This document shows, piece after piece, positions 10,410 to 23,274 of a stretch of DNA of 64,000 nucleotides. Below the pieces are notes generated by a model. It saw nothing but the letters and a program-made list of their open reading frames with translations, was not told the origin of the DNA and ran no database searches. The first letter of the stretch is position 1, and every line of letters starts with the position of its first letter. This DNA is from Azolla caroliniana (lineage: Eukaryota > Polypodiophyta): positions 35,278,001-35,342,000 of the forward strand of contig JBHGNT010000001.1 of the NCBI GenBank assembly GCA_043228905.1. Reading direction: 5' to 3'. The translations under genes were made by a program, and so were the position numbers.

Positions 10410-10745
10410 AATCGTTGCACAAATTCATATATCTCACGATCATAGTGTTCACTCTCAATTGCAACATTCATTGCTAAAGTTCTTGAACATTGAACGGGGG
10501 AGTTGTTTTTTCTTTATCACATAGATCATATTTGAAGAAGAGAATAATAAAAACTATTTATAATGTATTTCGTACCACATTATCGAAGTTGTAAAATAGA
10601 GAGAACCTAAGTTTGATCCTTGTGACAAGCTCAATTATTAATATCTCAGGATCTTTATCTCATCATCTCACATATGCATAGATATACAAAATCCAATGAT
10701 AATTGATAGTGTATAAAGACATCATGCAATTATCACATCGGGGTA
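10410..10745 (+). repeat. Dispersed repeat family A, copy upstream of NCED
   Basis: This segment aligns closely with 29160-29525. Shared stretches include tcgttgcacaaa, tcacgatcatagtg, ttcttgaacatt, agagaacctaag and tcatgcaattatcacatc. A short further match (acaagcctaaagcc) lies at about 11232 and again at 29530, so the repeat unit may extend to 11.29 kb with an insertion in between. Confidence 0.75.
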
Positions 10746-11283
10746 TCAGTGTCTCAAGTGTGGTTCCCACCAAGTAAGACACCAACACTTTCTCGGGTGC
10801 AAAAAACCCAAAGGATGGGAAAGAGACGAATTCCCCCTAATTACAGGACTTTTAATCAATGGATTTGCTTAACATTAGTATGTTGTTCATAAAAGTGTAA
10901 CGTTCCAATCATATTGTAAGTCCCAATATCAAAACTAAACAAACACAAATTGAAAATGATGAGGAGGCATTGATGTACTCCCTCGCACAAGCTACATCCA
11001 CAAGGAACAAGATTTCTCAAATTATTCATAGTTCCAAAAGGCGACACTCTTTATGTCCCACTTAATCACGCAAATACGTAGGCACACACGCACACATAGT
11101 CACATGTACATTATTTGTTTATTGCTCGAATGTAGTGATGATCAAGGAACTTAAGTTTGAAGAACTCGAACAAATGGATGAGGCGAGCAATGATGTGGAA
11201 GGCCTAAAGATGATTAATATAAACTATTTGAGACAAGCCTAAAGCCCAGGTGAAAAAAATCTATTTTTAAAAAGGGAGATGGG

Positions 11284-11289
11284 CACGTG
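11284..11289. promoter_or_regulatory. G-box (CACGTG) upstream of NCED
   Basis: A perfect CACGTG within gggcacgtgc lies about 95 bp upstream of the TATA-like sequence and 330 bp upstream of the NCED start codon. bZIP and bHLH factors, including ABA-response ABF proteins, bind this core. NCED genes are known to be stress- and ABA-regulated, so the site is plausible but unproven. Confidence 0.4.
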
Positions 11290-11378
11290 CACTCGACGAC
11301 CGGCAAGTGCCCGTCGAAAGCCTTCAAATTTTGACATTTGTTAGCCGACATGGACACACACAAACACCCCACCCACCC

Positions 11379-11393
11379 ATATATATATATAAA
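11379..11393 (+). promoter_or_regulatory. TATA-like element for NCED
   Basis: The run atatatatatataaa lies about 225 bp upstream of the NCED ATG, with a C-rich stretch just before it. It is the best TATA candidate between the repeat block and the gene. Confidence 0.45.
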
Positions 11394-11618
11394 GCAAAAG
11401 CCTAGTAGTAGTGTTAGGAAGTCCCTCAAGTGAAAAAACAAAATCCAAATCTTCTCTCTCACATGTAAGACATCAATTTGTTTCAATCATTGGCACTCAT
11501 AAATTAGATCACAATTGACTAGTAAACTTTTGCAAATTGAATACCTCAATCGAAATCGAGTAATTGGAATCAAACGAATCACTTACTTGCATGTATATAT
11601 TTAAGTAATTACAACCCA

Positions 11619-13580
11619 ATGACTCAAGCGGGTTCCAATTTACCCACCACCAACATGCTCCTTTACTCCACTAAACCTAAACTCGTGGTCTTTTCATCAT
11701 CCTCAGTTGGTTCCAAACCTCCTAAACTTCCTTCATTATCTTACTCTACTACTTCCTCCTCAACTGGTTCCAAACCCCCTAAACTTCCTTCATTATCTTA
11801 CTCCGTGACTACTGATATTGCTACAACTTATGCTACTTGTAATGTCACTAATTCTCGCAATGACCCCCTTTTCTCATCCACCACTCATAGTTCTCAATCA
11901 TGGTCACACACTCATAGAACCAACCCCCTCCAATCACTTCTTACTTTCCTTCTCGATGTATTAGAGAAGGCCATCGCTGCATATCTCGAGAGCGACAAGC
12001 GAGACGCGAGTGTTGATCCTAACGTCCAGTTGTCTGGGAATTTCTTCCCGGTACCCGAGCATCCCCCGAGTCACGGCCTCCGTGTGGAAGGCACGATCCC
12101 CGACACGTTGGAAGGTGGCGTGTATGTGAGGAATGGGGCGAACCCGATGTTCGAGCCGGTGGGTGCGCACCACCTATTCGACGGGGACGGGATGCTCCAC
12201 GCGGTCAAGTTCTCATCATCACGCGTGGGCGTGAGCTACGCGAACCGGTTCACGCGCACGCACCGCGTGAAGGAGGAGGCCCGGCTAGGCCGCGCGTGCT
12301 TCCCGAAGGCGATCGGGGAGCTTCACGGGCACGGGGGCGTGGCGAGGCTGGCCCTGTTTTATGTCCGGGCAGCGTTGGGCCTGGTGGACGGGGCCCCAGG
12401 GAAAGGCATGGGGGTAGCCAACGCAGGCCTCGTCTTCTTCTGCGGCCATCTCCTGGCCATGTCCGAGGATGACCTCCCCTACGCTGTACACATCGACCAT
12501 GGCGGCGACCTTCGCACCCTGGGGCGCTATGATTTCCATGGCCAGCTCTCTAGCGCCATGATCGCCCACCCCAAAGTGGATTCTCAGACAGGGGAGCTCC
12601 TTGCCCTAAGCTACGATGTGATCCGCAAACCCTACCTTCGCTACTTCAAGTTCTCCAGCGATGGCCGCAAGGGCCCCGACGTTAGCATCTCCGTCGATGA
12701 GCCCACCATGATCCACGACTTTGCCATTACGCAGAAGTATGTGGTCATCCCTGACCAGCAAGTGGTGTTCCGGCTCGCAGAGATGCTGAAGGGCGGCTCG
12801 CCCGTAGTGCATGACAAGGGGAAGACATCGAGGTTCGGCATCCTCCCCAGAGATGACCATGATGAGGGCCGGATCACATGGGTGGATGTCCCCCACTGCT
12901 TTTGCTTCCATCTCTGGAATGCATGGGACGAAATCGAAGAGCAGAGCGGCCACGAGATTGTGGTGGTTATCGCGTCGTGCATGACTCCGGCCGACGGAAT
13001 CTTCAACAAATGTTCTCTCGAGGATGAGCCGATCCGGAGCGTTCTGTCGGAGGTCAGGATCAACAAGACCACAGGACAGGCAACACGACGAGCATTGGTC
13101 CCAGAGATGAATCTCGAAGCAGGGCAGTTGAATCGGAGATTCCTCGGTCGGAAGAGCCAATTTGCATACATGGCGATTGCGGATCCGTGGCCAAGGGTCT
13201 CTGGCATTGCCAAAGTAGATCTGCTGCTCAAGAAGTCAACCAATCCAAATGACGATGATGAGACTAATGTTGTGGCCAAGTTCATGTACCCTCCCAACTG
13301 TTACGGTGGGGAGCCGATGTTCGTGCCGAGAATATCATCGGTGGACTCGTGTACAGATCATGGTGGAGGGGCTGAGGATGATGGATATGTTTTGGTGTTT
13401 ATGCACAATGAGGTGACTGGAAGATCAGAGCTGCTCGTCTTAGATGCGAGCTCTAGTGGTGGGCCATCCATGGAGTTGTTGGCCTCTATCAAGCTTCCTT
13501 CAAGAGTTCCTTATGGATTCCATGGCACCTTCATCACAAAAGACGAGTTAAAGCATCAGAAAGATCGACTCAGCAATTAG
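11619..13580 (+). CDS. NCED: 9-cis-epoxycarotenoid dioxygenase, chloroplast
   Basis: This enzyme cleaves 9-cis-violaxanthin or 9-cis-neoxanthin to xanthoxin, the committed step of abscisic acid synthesis in plastids. The 653-residue ORF has no intron, as usual for NCED. Residues 1-115 form a Ser/Thr-rich transit peptide. An amphipathic segment [17 protein letters not shown] follows at 107-123, then the seven-bladed propeller. Family motifs include [25 protein letters not shown] and AMSEDDLPY. The four iron-ligand histidines are H317 (AMIAHP), H366 (TMIHDFAI), H431 (CFHLWNAW) and H635 (YGFHGTF). The first two spacings, 49 and 65, equal those in maize VP14. The third is longer because of Ser/Gly/Asp-rich loops near 535-590. 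The transit peptide contains a tandem duplication ([13 protein letters not shown] at 31-43 and 50-62). The body is GC-rich, the first 115 codons AT-rich. A copy of the N-terminal segment lies at 26.67 kb. Confidence 0.95.
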   Translation: MTQAGSNLPTTNMLLYSTKPKLVVFSSSSVGSKPPKLPSLSYSTTSSSTGSKPPKLPSLSYSVTTDIATTYATCNVTNSRNDPLFSSTTHSSQSWSHTHRTNPLQSLLTFLLDVLEKAIAAYLESDKRDASVDPNVQLSGNFFPVPEHPPSHGLRVEGTIPDTLEGGVYVRNGANPMFEPVGAHHLFDGDGMLHAVKFSSSRVGVSYANRFTRTHRVKEEARLGRACFPKAIGELHGHGGVARLALFYVRAALGLVDGAPGKGMGVANAGLVFFCGHLLAMSEDDLPYAVHIDHGGDLRTLGRYDFHGQLSSAMIAHPKVDSQTGELLALSYDVIRKPYLRYFKFSSDGRKGPDVSISVDEPTMIHDFAITQKYVVIPDQQVVFRLAEMLKGGSPVVHDKGKTSRFGILPRDDHDEGRITWVDVPHCFCFHLWNAWDEIEEQSGHEIVVVIASCMTPADGIFNKCSLEDEPIRSVLSEVRINKTTGQATRRALVPEMNLEAGQLNRRFLGRKSQFAYMAIADPWPRVSGIAKVDLLLKKSTNPNDDDETNVVAKFMYPPNCYGGEPMFVPRISSVDSCTDHGGGAEDDGYVLVFMHNEVTGRSELLVLDASSSGGPSMELLASIKLPSRVPYGFHGTFITKDELKHQKDRLSN

Positions 13581-13599
13581 TGTGACAATATATGAGTCA

Positions 13600-15570
13600 G
13601 TTATATCTACCACTATCAGCATACCAATGAGTGGAATGGAAGGGGGATGAATCATAATTAACCAAATCGACCATGATTAATTTCCTAATTAGTAGAACAG
13701 GATCATAATGAGAACATCTAATCACGATTACAATCATAATAAGTGCAGTCAATCACGATTTAGCATATTCATTAGTGCAACCAAGCAAGATTAGCTACTT
13801 GATTAGTGACACTAATCATGGTTAACATTCCAAACAATAAACTAACCTAGTCTCAATAGGTGCAATGCATCATGATTGGCAAGCCAATGAAAGGGTTTAT
13901 AAAAAAAGAACTTGATTAATGCCTTGACTAAGGGAGTTAATCATATGAGTAATTAGTCTATCATAATTGGATTGGATTAAAATTTTTAATTAGATCAATG
14001 TATATAGAGACATATACTTAGTTTGTTACCCATTTGGATGTAGAAGACCAATTTTGTTTCCATAATTCTAACCCAATTGGACTAGAAGCATAATAATGAT
14101 TGTATGGTAATTTCATTTATATGCCAAATTTCATTGAACCAATCTATGCAAATTTTGTCCTAGAATTATTAGATTTTTTTTATCCCAATTGGATTGGTCC
14201 AACAACATGGCTCTATCACAATTGGGCCATGGACTAAATAGTTTGCTTTTATGGTATGTAAATCCCTTCCGTAATTCTTTTTATTTTAGAAGTCAAATAT
14301 GTATGGACATACCCAACCATATCCATTGGTAGTAAATGTCATGCACATACAAAATTGGAATCGAGTGGCCCACATAATATCATCATCTACTTTGGTCAGT
14401 TGCGTACAACCATTTTTAAATCTAGAATGATTCAACATAGAAAAATGATAAAACTCAATATCATCATCTCTTCCATTTGTTTTGCAATACGAAACATTAA
14501 GCTCTATCTTTACCATGAAAAATGATACTTTAATATTAACATCTATTTTGGTCAATCACTTCCCATTTTTCTTACATGTTGAATCTAGAGTCACACATGT
14601 GGGGGACATGTGGGGACCCATTGTTAGGGCTAAAAACTAATGATGAGACAGCTTGACTCTCAATCTCTACTATAATTCTTTAGTGAACCTTGACTTTTAT
14701 TCTTGATTCAAGAATCTCACTAAGTATTGCATAAAAGGCCAACTTCAACTCAATTGCACTCCATAAAACATAATTATTCGAAGGTATTGTCACTTGGTTT
14801 TGTTTGCACCATGCCTAAATTATATGGATCATGGATGTACTATAGTTTACTTCTAAATTGCCTTTCTTTAGCTTTGAACAATATAAACAACCAAGACACA
14901 CACACACACATGTACAAATGTTGTGCATTAACTACAGATCTAGATATATTAGCACTGCATTAACATTGTATGCCCTGCGACAAAACCATAAGATATTCTA
15001 ATTAGCCAATAAAGTATTATTTGAGGATAAATAATTCAAAGCTAGGTAACAATTACAATTTGTTAAAAGTTAAAACATGTTATGAATTTTCATAGGCATA
15101 ATCATACAATGTAATGGTTATGAGCATAACAAGATGCAATAAGTGCATTTTCACAATTTCAATTTGCTACAATTCCAATAAAATTCAGGCATGTACTCTA
15201 TCACGACATTCCAAGAGGAAAGGTGGTGGATGTCATGAATAATGTAAATAAAGGATTCATAAAACCTGGGTATGTACAAATATATTTAGTCGAAGCTCAA
15301 AGGCAGAAACTTGAAACAAGGTCATGCTTTTTCCCATGTCGCTGTAGATTGGGTTCTCCATGACATACAGAACAAACATGACAAAAAATGGTTTGCTTGA
15401 TCAAGCAAGTTTGTTGCAGACCCTACGCCAAAACAATGAGTAAAACCATTTCATGCAAAATATCAAAAAATAGGTCAAAAAGATTGTGTTTGATTCCAGC
15501 GTTTCCTGGGATCTTACTAATTGATCCTGGACTGGTAGTCAGCTTTTCCTGGAGATGAAAAAGAAAAGAC
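13600..15570. other. Intergenic between NCED and JmjC genes (convergent)
   Basis: AT-rich sequence holding the two convergent 3' ends. Phrases such as aatcatgatta and aatcacgatta recur at 13.65-13.95 kb, suggesting a decayed short repeat. No coding signal is seen. Confidence 0.5.
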
Positions 15571-15577
15571 CAATTCA

Positions 15578-18500
15578 TCAACTAATGCAATGGACTAAAA
15601 GAATTTCATCATTGACATACTTAGATGATAGAAGATCCTTCAGCTCCTCAAGAGCAGAGGTTGCAGAATGTAGCACCATTTTCTTAATCTGGCCACACAA
15701 AAGAAATTCATATGAAACAAATGGAGAGCACATAAATCACACAAAATAAAAAACTACCCTTCATATGAAGAGTGACATAAAGAGACTACCCTGCATAGAA
15801 AGCTAATATTGGATGGTACTGATTCTACCCCTTGTCAAAAATATAATGTAACTGAACATAGTTTAACATTAATTTCACCATGATTAATCTTTAATTTCTT
15901 CTCTCTAGGCTTAACTTTGTTTTTGGATTGTAAAATCACAAGCCTATAAAAACAACATTAACTTCTTTTTACTGGGGTGGAAATGACGTATTATTTAATA
16001 TAAACCAAGGCAGTTGTTTTATATGGCTTAATCCATAACTATTTTTCAAAATTTCCTTTTATAAACCTCTAATTTATCCTCTTTAGCACGATGGTTCTTC
16101 GGTAGGAGTCGAGATTCTTCTGCAAGACGAACACACTCTTGTACATTCTCAGGTGAGACAAAGTCCAATGCAACCTTCATACAAGACTGATACAAGAAAA
16201 AGATCGTTAAATGTAGAGTTTATCAATACAAGTAATTTGTCAATACATGTAATTTGTTCATCTTCACAGCTATGCAAGGAGGATCTATTACCTTCATATT
16301 TCTCACTTGATGTGGACATCCAGCTGGTATGAATACTGCTTCTCCAATCTTCTGTTCAAAAGTCCATGCTTCGACTCCTACAAATATACAGATATAATTT
16401 TGTATGTAACTAAATCCAAAACCATCCCAAAGAATCTTTTAGTACACAATTACCATATTCTTCTTTCAGTTTCTTCTTATGATCTTCCGTTATGAAGATC
16501 GTTTGGTCATGAATAGGATGAACCATCTGCGAACTTCAGACTGTGAGCATAGAACTAACTTAGAGTAGAGAACAAGCAATGGGGTCTTTCAAGTCCTAGA
16601 TGGCACAATAGACAAAGAAGAAAGCTCCCAACTTACAAAATCAAGGAAATCTTCATTGGTATGGCGAAATTCTTTCCAATGACATTTCAGATAGGCTTTC
16701 AGTTTTGACACATCTTCACGTCTAAATATGTCCCAGAGAGCACCACCAGAAGAAACTGATTTCTCTTTCTCGTACCCATTATTACCACATTTTCTTGCAC
16801 GTTTATAGGCTATAACAGGGAGATTTTGCTGATCCATCAGAGAAATGTTTGAATCAAGTGAATGTGATCCCTCATAAATATTGACATCTTTCACATTATT
16901 TACTTCAATACTATCACATGTATCATCTTTTGATTCAACTACACTGCAGTTCTTCTGAGTTGCATTCTTTTCAGAACGTCCACCAGTCCCTGGCATCACA
17001 ACATTGGCTACACTACCATCCATGTGAGACCTTGACAAGCCACTATCATTTGAACTTGCGATAGCCTGAATATCAGACAGAATGTTACTCAAACATAGAT
17101 GGACACCATATCTTTACTGGATTTACTCTAGCAATCCTAACCTCTTCTGTAGATACATCCACGGCTAAGGCCCTCCTTTGATTAGGTTTCCCAGCCTTCT
17201 TAGCAGACCTATCCTTTGGGTTAATCCTGAACTTCTGAATTTTCTTAAGTTGCCAATTAGGAAGTTTCACTGCGCTTGCATGGGTAAGAACATTAACCTA
17301 CACAGAAGTAAAACACATCCCATCCTCTTAAAAAGTTCTGAGGTGTATAAACTAGCTATTACAGTGAGGATGAATTGGTTCAGCCATAAAATTACCGCAT
17401 CAGATAGATCACAATGTAGCTTTGTTACTGAATCACCTCTTCCGAGCTCTTGTTCAAAACCATATGCAATATAAGTTTTTGGACCTAGATCAGGTTTAGA
17501 AACCCAATCAGGAAGCTTGGAAGCCAGATTTAGTAAGCCCCTACTTGGGTGTGTATAATACTGGAAAGGCAACGCACTGATGAACTCTGCTCCATGTCGA
17601 GGCAACCTTTCATCGAAAAAGTTTGCTGGAGGCCAGTCTTTCAACTTCAGCATTTCTGGCCATCCATTTCTATGTGCCCGACCTTCTTCATAGCCTTTGA
17701 AAAACTGATGAATATTGATCTCCACCTATTGTCATAACAAAGCAAGCATAAAAATCATAAAGAATGTACGATGTGCATTAGGATGAGTGAAGAATATGTA
17801 AAATTTAGGCTTACATACCTCACACCAATCAAGGCAATCAAGGGCTCTCACAGACTTGGTTTCTTCAACAACCTTGTTCTTACAGGTCTCTCTTAATGCA
17901 CGCCACATCACCATCGGCTCCCAGCTTAATCCTTTGGTACTCTCAAAAACATCCCTCACAATCACAGGTTCTCCTCGAAGCCAATGCTTTTGAAAATGCT
18001 CTAAAGAATGTGTATTCAAGTCTGGAGCTGATGGGCAGAACAGATAGTTGTCCATCGAATTTTCCCTGTGCGCAGAAAGACGCATATTTTTCTGGAAACT
18101 ATCACATTTAGGGTTTCCAAAACACAAGCTACAAAGGCCCATTGGAATGGGCTCAGGACGCTTTTCTCCCACTGCTTTCTCCACGTTCTCAGAAAGACTA
18201 GATATATCAGTTACTCCAGTACGTTTCAGACATAGCTGTGGATAGCCACATCCACCTCTCTCTTTGGGAGGACAAGGAATAGGACCACGTTCTTCGTGTA
18301 TTTTCCAAAATGGGAGGTGCTTTTCCTCAAATGGTTGATGACTCAATCGTTTGGAAAGGCTTCTTGATCGCTCGTTTGATTGATACTCTGCAGAACATGC
18401 CTGATCTCCACCTGGCTGCTTCCCCTCGCGAAGCTCTTTACAACACAATAAACAAAGGTCATAGTTGCATTCGGGACAGTTTCGGTATAGATCAACAATA

Positions 18501-20488
18501 GATGTACTGCAGTTGTCACTGAAATGAATGAAATCTCTTGATCAGCCTCAACATAAAAGTATATTACCTTATACAAATATATCCAGGACGTCAATAGAAT
18601 AGTTTCATTAGCTGATGAATCTTTTGCAACAAGGGACATGACAACACAAATGACAAACAACGTCAACACAAAAGAATTGCATATTAAATATTGAAGATGA
18701 AATTGGTACTCAAGTCTCACGCATCAAAAGAACCAAAAGAAGGAAAGGCCAATTCAGGAAACCTAGTATGTCAACTAACCAATATAACCGCTCATCAGCA
18801 TAAAGGTCAGAGCTTTTAATGTCAAGATGATTGACTCCCCCTGTTCATTAAAGCAGAATGTAGAGTAAGATGAAAAAAGGACCTCCTAGGTATTCACTAA
18901 TAGCCAAGTAAGCAACCTTATACATACCATTTTCCTCAGTTTCAAACTCAACTTCATCCTGTTGGAGTTTATTTAAGTCCTTTATAAACGGCAGTAGAAA
19001 AGAAAGCATATACTTGAGGATGTCAATCTTTTCAGTTTTACTAACTTCAACAACATTCTGTCAAAACAAAAGATAAAATAGATTACATGAAAATACATCT
19101 AGTATATACGTAGATGTATGAAAACCTTCAAATAGAAAGAAAATGTTTTACTTCTTCAAGACTTGAACTCTTGGGCATATGCATACGAAGGCACGTCTTG
19201 CAGTTGCAGTTTCTTCTGCAAACTGGGCAAGCTTCTTCAATATCCTCATAACTCATTGTTGGATACCTTTAAATAGTGACGAAGAAAACAAAAGCAGCAT
19301 CATATAATGTTCATTTCGCAGATGCTACAAGAAAGGACTAAATCAATGTCATTAACAAGTTTCAATTCAACATATGACCTTCCTTCTAAATGAAAATCGA
19401 TATTTCCAATAAGGAGACAATGAAGAGGAAGAAACGACAGAACAGTTAGGTTTCTTATTTTCCTCTTACCATTTAGCAATGCATGGCAAACAGAATCTCT
19501 TTGTACCACATTGCCCACAGTATATGACTCTCCCCTTGTCGTTCCTCTGGCATTGATGGCACATCTTGCTTCCCGTAACCCTTCCTTTCTTCTTTACCAC
19601 CACTTCGTTAAAAAGTTTTTCCTATATACACAGATAACCAAAAAACGGTCCTCACATAATGCTTGAGGAACTGTCTTTGAGAACCTGTTTTTAACCTAAA
19701 GTTTTAACCTACAGTACCTTATTCATCTTTGTTCTGTCCTTTGATGGTCTAGTAGTTGTTGTTGCTACAGTGTCTTCCTCAACTTTTTTCGCATTTTCTT
19801 TTGATGGCTTTCTTTTCTTCTCATCATCATGTCTCACATTTTCCTTGGGATTTGTTGTTGCAGTTTTCCCTTCTTGTTTATGAACAACACCTGCACCACA
19901 ATAAGAGAAAACTCGCTCTGTATTTCAAAAGGCAAAGCTTAGCAAGGCTTTGAGAATCACTTTTTGGCCATTACCATTTCTAATGTTCCCAGAAACCTGG
20001 GACTGAGATAAAACATAAATATGATTCTTTGCTTCATTAACATTAATATGTTCTTGCTTCATAGCATCGGAAGGAGATGAATGAGGATCAGGAACTGTTT
20101 TCTTCCGCTTAGTTAGAACTGACTTCTGCGTATTCCAGGCATATATATCCCATCCATCTCTCGGCCTACGTTTTCTCCCTTTAATGCCTGCGATCATATC
20201 AGAAAAATCAGAAGAGGCCATATCAATTGGCACAGATTGATGGCCTACTACATTGCTCTCGTATTCTTTTTCTCCTCCCCCTCCTTTCTCTCTGTTACTT
20301 TGATTCTGCTTCTGCTTCTTGCCCTCCATATCAACTTCTCCCTGTTTACATACTTTCTTGATTTCGTCAGCTCCATTTTCATCCCCTCCTGCAGCTTTCA
20401 ATGCTTCCTTGTGATTCTTCTTGTGGTCGTGGTGATGGCGGTGTTGGTATCTATCGGTTTTGTCAATCTGACCTGGTTCTAAACCCAT
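15578..20488 (-). CDS. JmjC lysine demethylase, KDM3/JMJ25 type
   Basis: This family removes methyl groups from histone H3 lysine 9 using Fe(II) and 2-oxoglutarate. Fourteen exons give 3144 nt, or 1047 residues: 20488-19975, 19890-19718, 19621-19470, 19266-19152, 19057-18928, 18840-18780, 18518-17819, 17725-17396, 17297-17142, 17065-16637, 16526-16454, 16377-16292, 16186-16067, 15682-15578. Order: basic, low-complexity N-terminus with [11 protein letters not shown]; a RING-like zinc finger from about 250 (MCHQCQ, YCGQCG, FCLPCI, then [13 protein letters not shown]); a second Cys cluster ([16 protein letters not shown]); then the JmjC domain. Iron ligands are H719 and D721 (KLHCDLSDA) and H967 ([10 protein letters not shown]). 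About 190 residues separate the two halves, as usual in this subgroup. The start follows an acceptor-like ctcag, so an intron in the 5' leader is likely. No key residue is missing. Specificity is inferred from family only. Confidence 0.92.
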
Positions 20489-20585
20489 CCTGAGCACACA
20501 GAGAAGCGACTTCAATCGCATGAAGGATATTATAGTGTTCAATCAAATCGAACCAGAGAGAGCGAGAGAAGATTAGCGGAAAACC

Positions 20586-20795
20586 TTATTCAGACTGCTT
20601 TGTTATTGATGTTTCTGATTGCTTCTTCTGCTGCGGCTGTTTTACTGCTTCCGCAGGAGGCGAAGAAGATGGCGATGGCGATGGCGATGGCGATGGGAAA
20701 ACGAATAGCGTCTTATGGTCTGTAGACCTACGGATCCGTAAGTCATTCATGTATTTATACATACATACACTGTTACACATATTATATGTATACAT
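20586..20795 (-). promoter_or_regulatory. 5' leader of the JmjC gene with upstream ORF
   Basis: Upstream of the JmjC start the minus strand carries a 69-codon ORF with a Ser-Pro run, encoded by a (GGCGAT)n-like repeat at about 20667-20697. It ends in TAA just before an AAG|GTTTTC donor-like site, and the coding exon begins after a ctcag acceptor at 20490. If transcribed, this is a spliced 5' leader with an upstream ORF that could dampen translation. It is not in frame with the JmjC protein. Confidence 0.35.
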
Positions 20796-20829
20796 ATATA
20801 CATATATGATATATCATATGTCTTGTTTG

Positions 20830-21640
20830 GCGCCAAATCTCTCTCCTGCGTTTTGCTTTTTGCTTTTCGCTTTTTGCGTTTTGCTTTTTCTTTTCTTTGG
20901 GGGGAGGGGGGGACATTGTGTGGGAGTACGTTTCCATAGAGAAATAAAGAAATTTACTGTTTTAGCTCCTCTGAAAGTTTAGAAGTTCATATATTCGTCT
21001 AATCACATATGCTCTACGAAGTTCATGTTTACAAATGAAAATGCATGATGGAAAAGAGAGGAGGATTCTAGAGATTACAAGAATTAATGTTATGTATCCC
21101 ACCATGTAATTTTAAATAAATGCCTTTGTTGTAGTTCAATCACCTGCAGGTTGAATCAGGAATATGTTTCGCTTGAGATTGTCTCCCATTGGCTTTGCTC
21201 CTTCAAAACGAGTATGTTAATGTTGATACAACTTCCCATTTTATACTTCAATCGGCTCTGATAAATAGGATTCAGAGATCTCTCTTCCCACACGAATCTT
21301 TCTTCCCTCAAAAGTACTCATCGCTTGCCCTTCTTTCCACCTAGATTCTGTTTTTTCAAAACGTTGTCAAAGCAACTCCAAAAGTTCCTTAAAGTTCCCA
21401 TCTAACATATCTATCTTGAAAATCTCAACCTTGAGAATTTGACCCTATTTTATTCTATTCTAGATTCTTCATTGACAAAAAGTGAATGCAAAACCAACTT
21501 GCCAAAAAATGCACAAGGAAAAAGATGATCAAGCATGTTCTTACTTGAAAAACAACAATTATATTTTGACCTTAATTTCTTATCCTAACTTTAGAGCATA
21601 TTACATGGCTCACATTTCATACATTATATTACACATGGTG
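20830..21640. other. Intergenic, no gene seen
   Basis: This stretch contains an oligo(GCTTTTT)-type tract at 20852-20900 and a G-rich run. No protein or RNA gene is recognised. Upstream sequence for the JmjC gene lies at its left end. Confidence 0.5.
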
Positions 21641-21649
21641 CAACATACT

Positions 21650-23274
21650 ACAAAACCATATCCTTCTAAGAACGAGTAAACCACACTCGTCGATACATGC
21701 TAGAGGCCATCCCTTTGTTTTCCTATCCTCACCTTTGCTTCATTATGAGTTAGCTCACAATCTCATAGATGTGAGACAAGGCTTTGGGGCACGTGTGAGG
21801 AGACTCGATCAACTCTGCATATTTCTCCTTTGATATTATGTGTTGCATTCAACCATATTCAAGCTTGCTTTGTATTTATAGTCAATTGAGTCCACTTTCT
21901 ACACACATTTCTCTCTCACAATCACAATACAAACTCTTGATTGCAATGTTTATTCGGAAAATTCTTCAACATGGACAATCACTAAATTTCACACATACTA
22001 TGTAAAGATGATTTAGATTCGTCCCACAAGCCATGTTTGACCTCACATGACAATAATAAAACCTATCATCAACTACGATGCAATGGATCCCATCAAGATC
22101 ATGTTTTGGGAATCAATTGTCACTAATATAGAAATTTAAGCATTGTCATAGAAAACCAAGTAATTAATACCAAATTATTAAATCACGGTGCCATAAAACC
22201 AAAAACTAATAATACAAGCAAGACCATTTATAACGGGAATTTTATAATGGGATGAACTTTATAATGCAATCGTAGTGAACTACATACATTAGTATCACAA
22301 GAGCTTTAGGGTTCCTTAGGAATCTACAAAAAGAGATAGCCTTGTTTCAAGATCCATGTTGTTATAAAAAGGGAAAGGGGAACAATGATTTAAAAGCTCA
22401 AAAACGGTTAGCATGTTAAAATGGACACGAAATTTTGGACACCCTGTTTGGGGCAATACATTCTTCTTGTGTCAGCAAATACAAGTTGCAAACTTGCAAT
22501 TTTATAAAAAAAATCCTGTTAACCCTCTTGTTGACTCTTGAACTTGTAAAAGACAGCCTAAGTAATTTACTTAGGCTGTGCATATTTTCTATTTTAAATA
22601 AGAAAAAACACAATTACCTATGTAAGCTAAATTCGTAAGAGGGCTTCAACTACACTGACTATGATTTTTATTTGACAATCGATTCATAAACTTGATTTTG
22701 AAGGAGAAACCAACTGCATTAAACCCTTATATGCTAGCTTTTAACATTACCTTTTTACAGGCACCACTACTCATGCCTGCAAGAATTCAATGTAATCATG
22801 ATTCATAAGAGAAACCTTGTAACAAAAAGATAGCATTGTGGAATAACCACAAGTAATTTAAAATATATGCATTCATGTCTAGGGTGTGCAGCAAGCACGT
22901 CTTGGTATTCAACTCTAGGGTTCCATTACCTTATCCTTGGGATTCATCTTTGTTCTTTTGTCTTCTTGGTTGTCACTTCTTTATTCACCATGTCACGGGA
23001 TTTCAGTGTTTGAACATGTATTTTGGTATATGAACACATGCCTGAACACAGACAAGAAATATAAACACAACTATAACTATGACAATGGCCAAGAAGCAAA
23101 ATTACTATAGATATAATTTTGCTGGTTCAGTCCATCCTCGACCCGACTCTTCCGGAAAGTACTCAATTCCATCTCTGGTTTTCAAAAGACCACAATCTCA
23201 TAGTGTGTATGTAGCTCCAAAATCATACCATAGAATTATCATAAAATTTCTGTTTTAACATACTTTTTAATGAT
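21650..23274. repeat. Duplicate of the PPR gene's 3' flank
   Basis: This block aligns in the same order and orientation with about 29590-31390, the sequence just downstream of the intact PPR gene. Shared stretches include catgctagag, gtgaggagactcg, ggggaacaatgatttaaa, tttggggcaataca and ttaggctgtg. Small indels separate the copies; for example one of the two family A units in the parental flank is absent here. The block runs directly into the PPR pseudogene. Together they form one segmental duplication of just over 2 kb, now about 8-9 kb from its source. Confidence 0.85.

Noticed and set aside
12285-13297. Long antisense ORFs within NCED
   Set aside because: They are shadows of a GC-rich coding sequence on the other strand.
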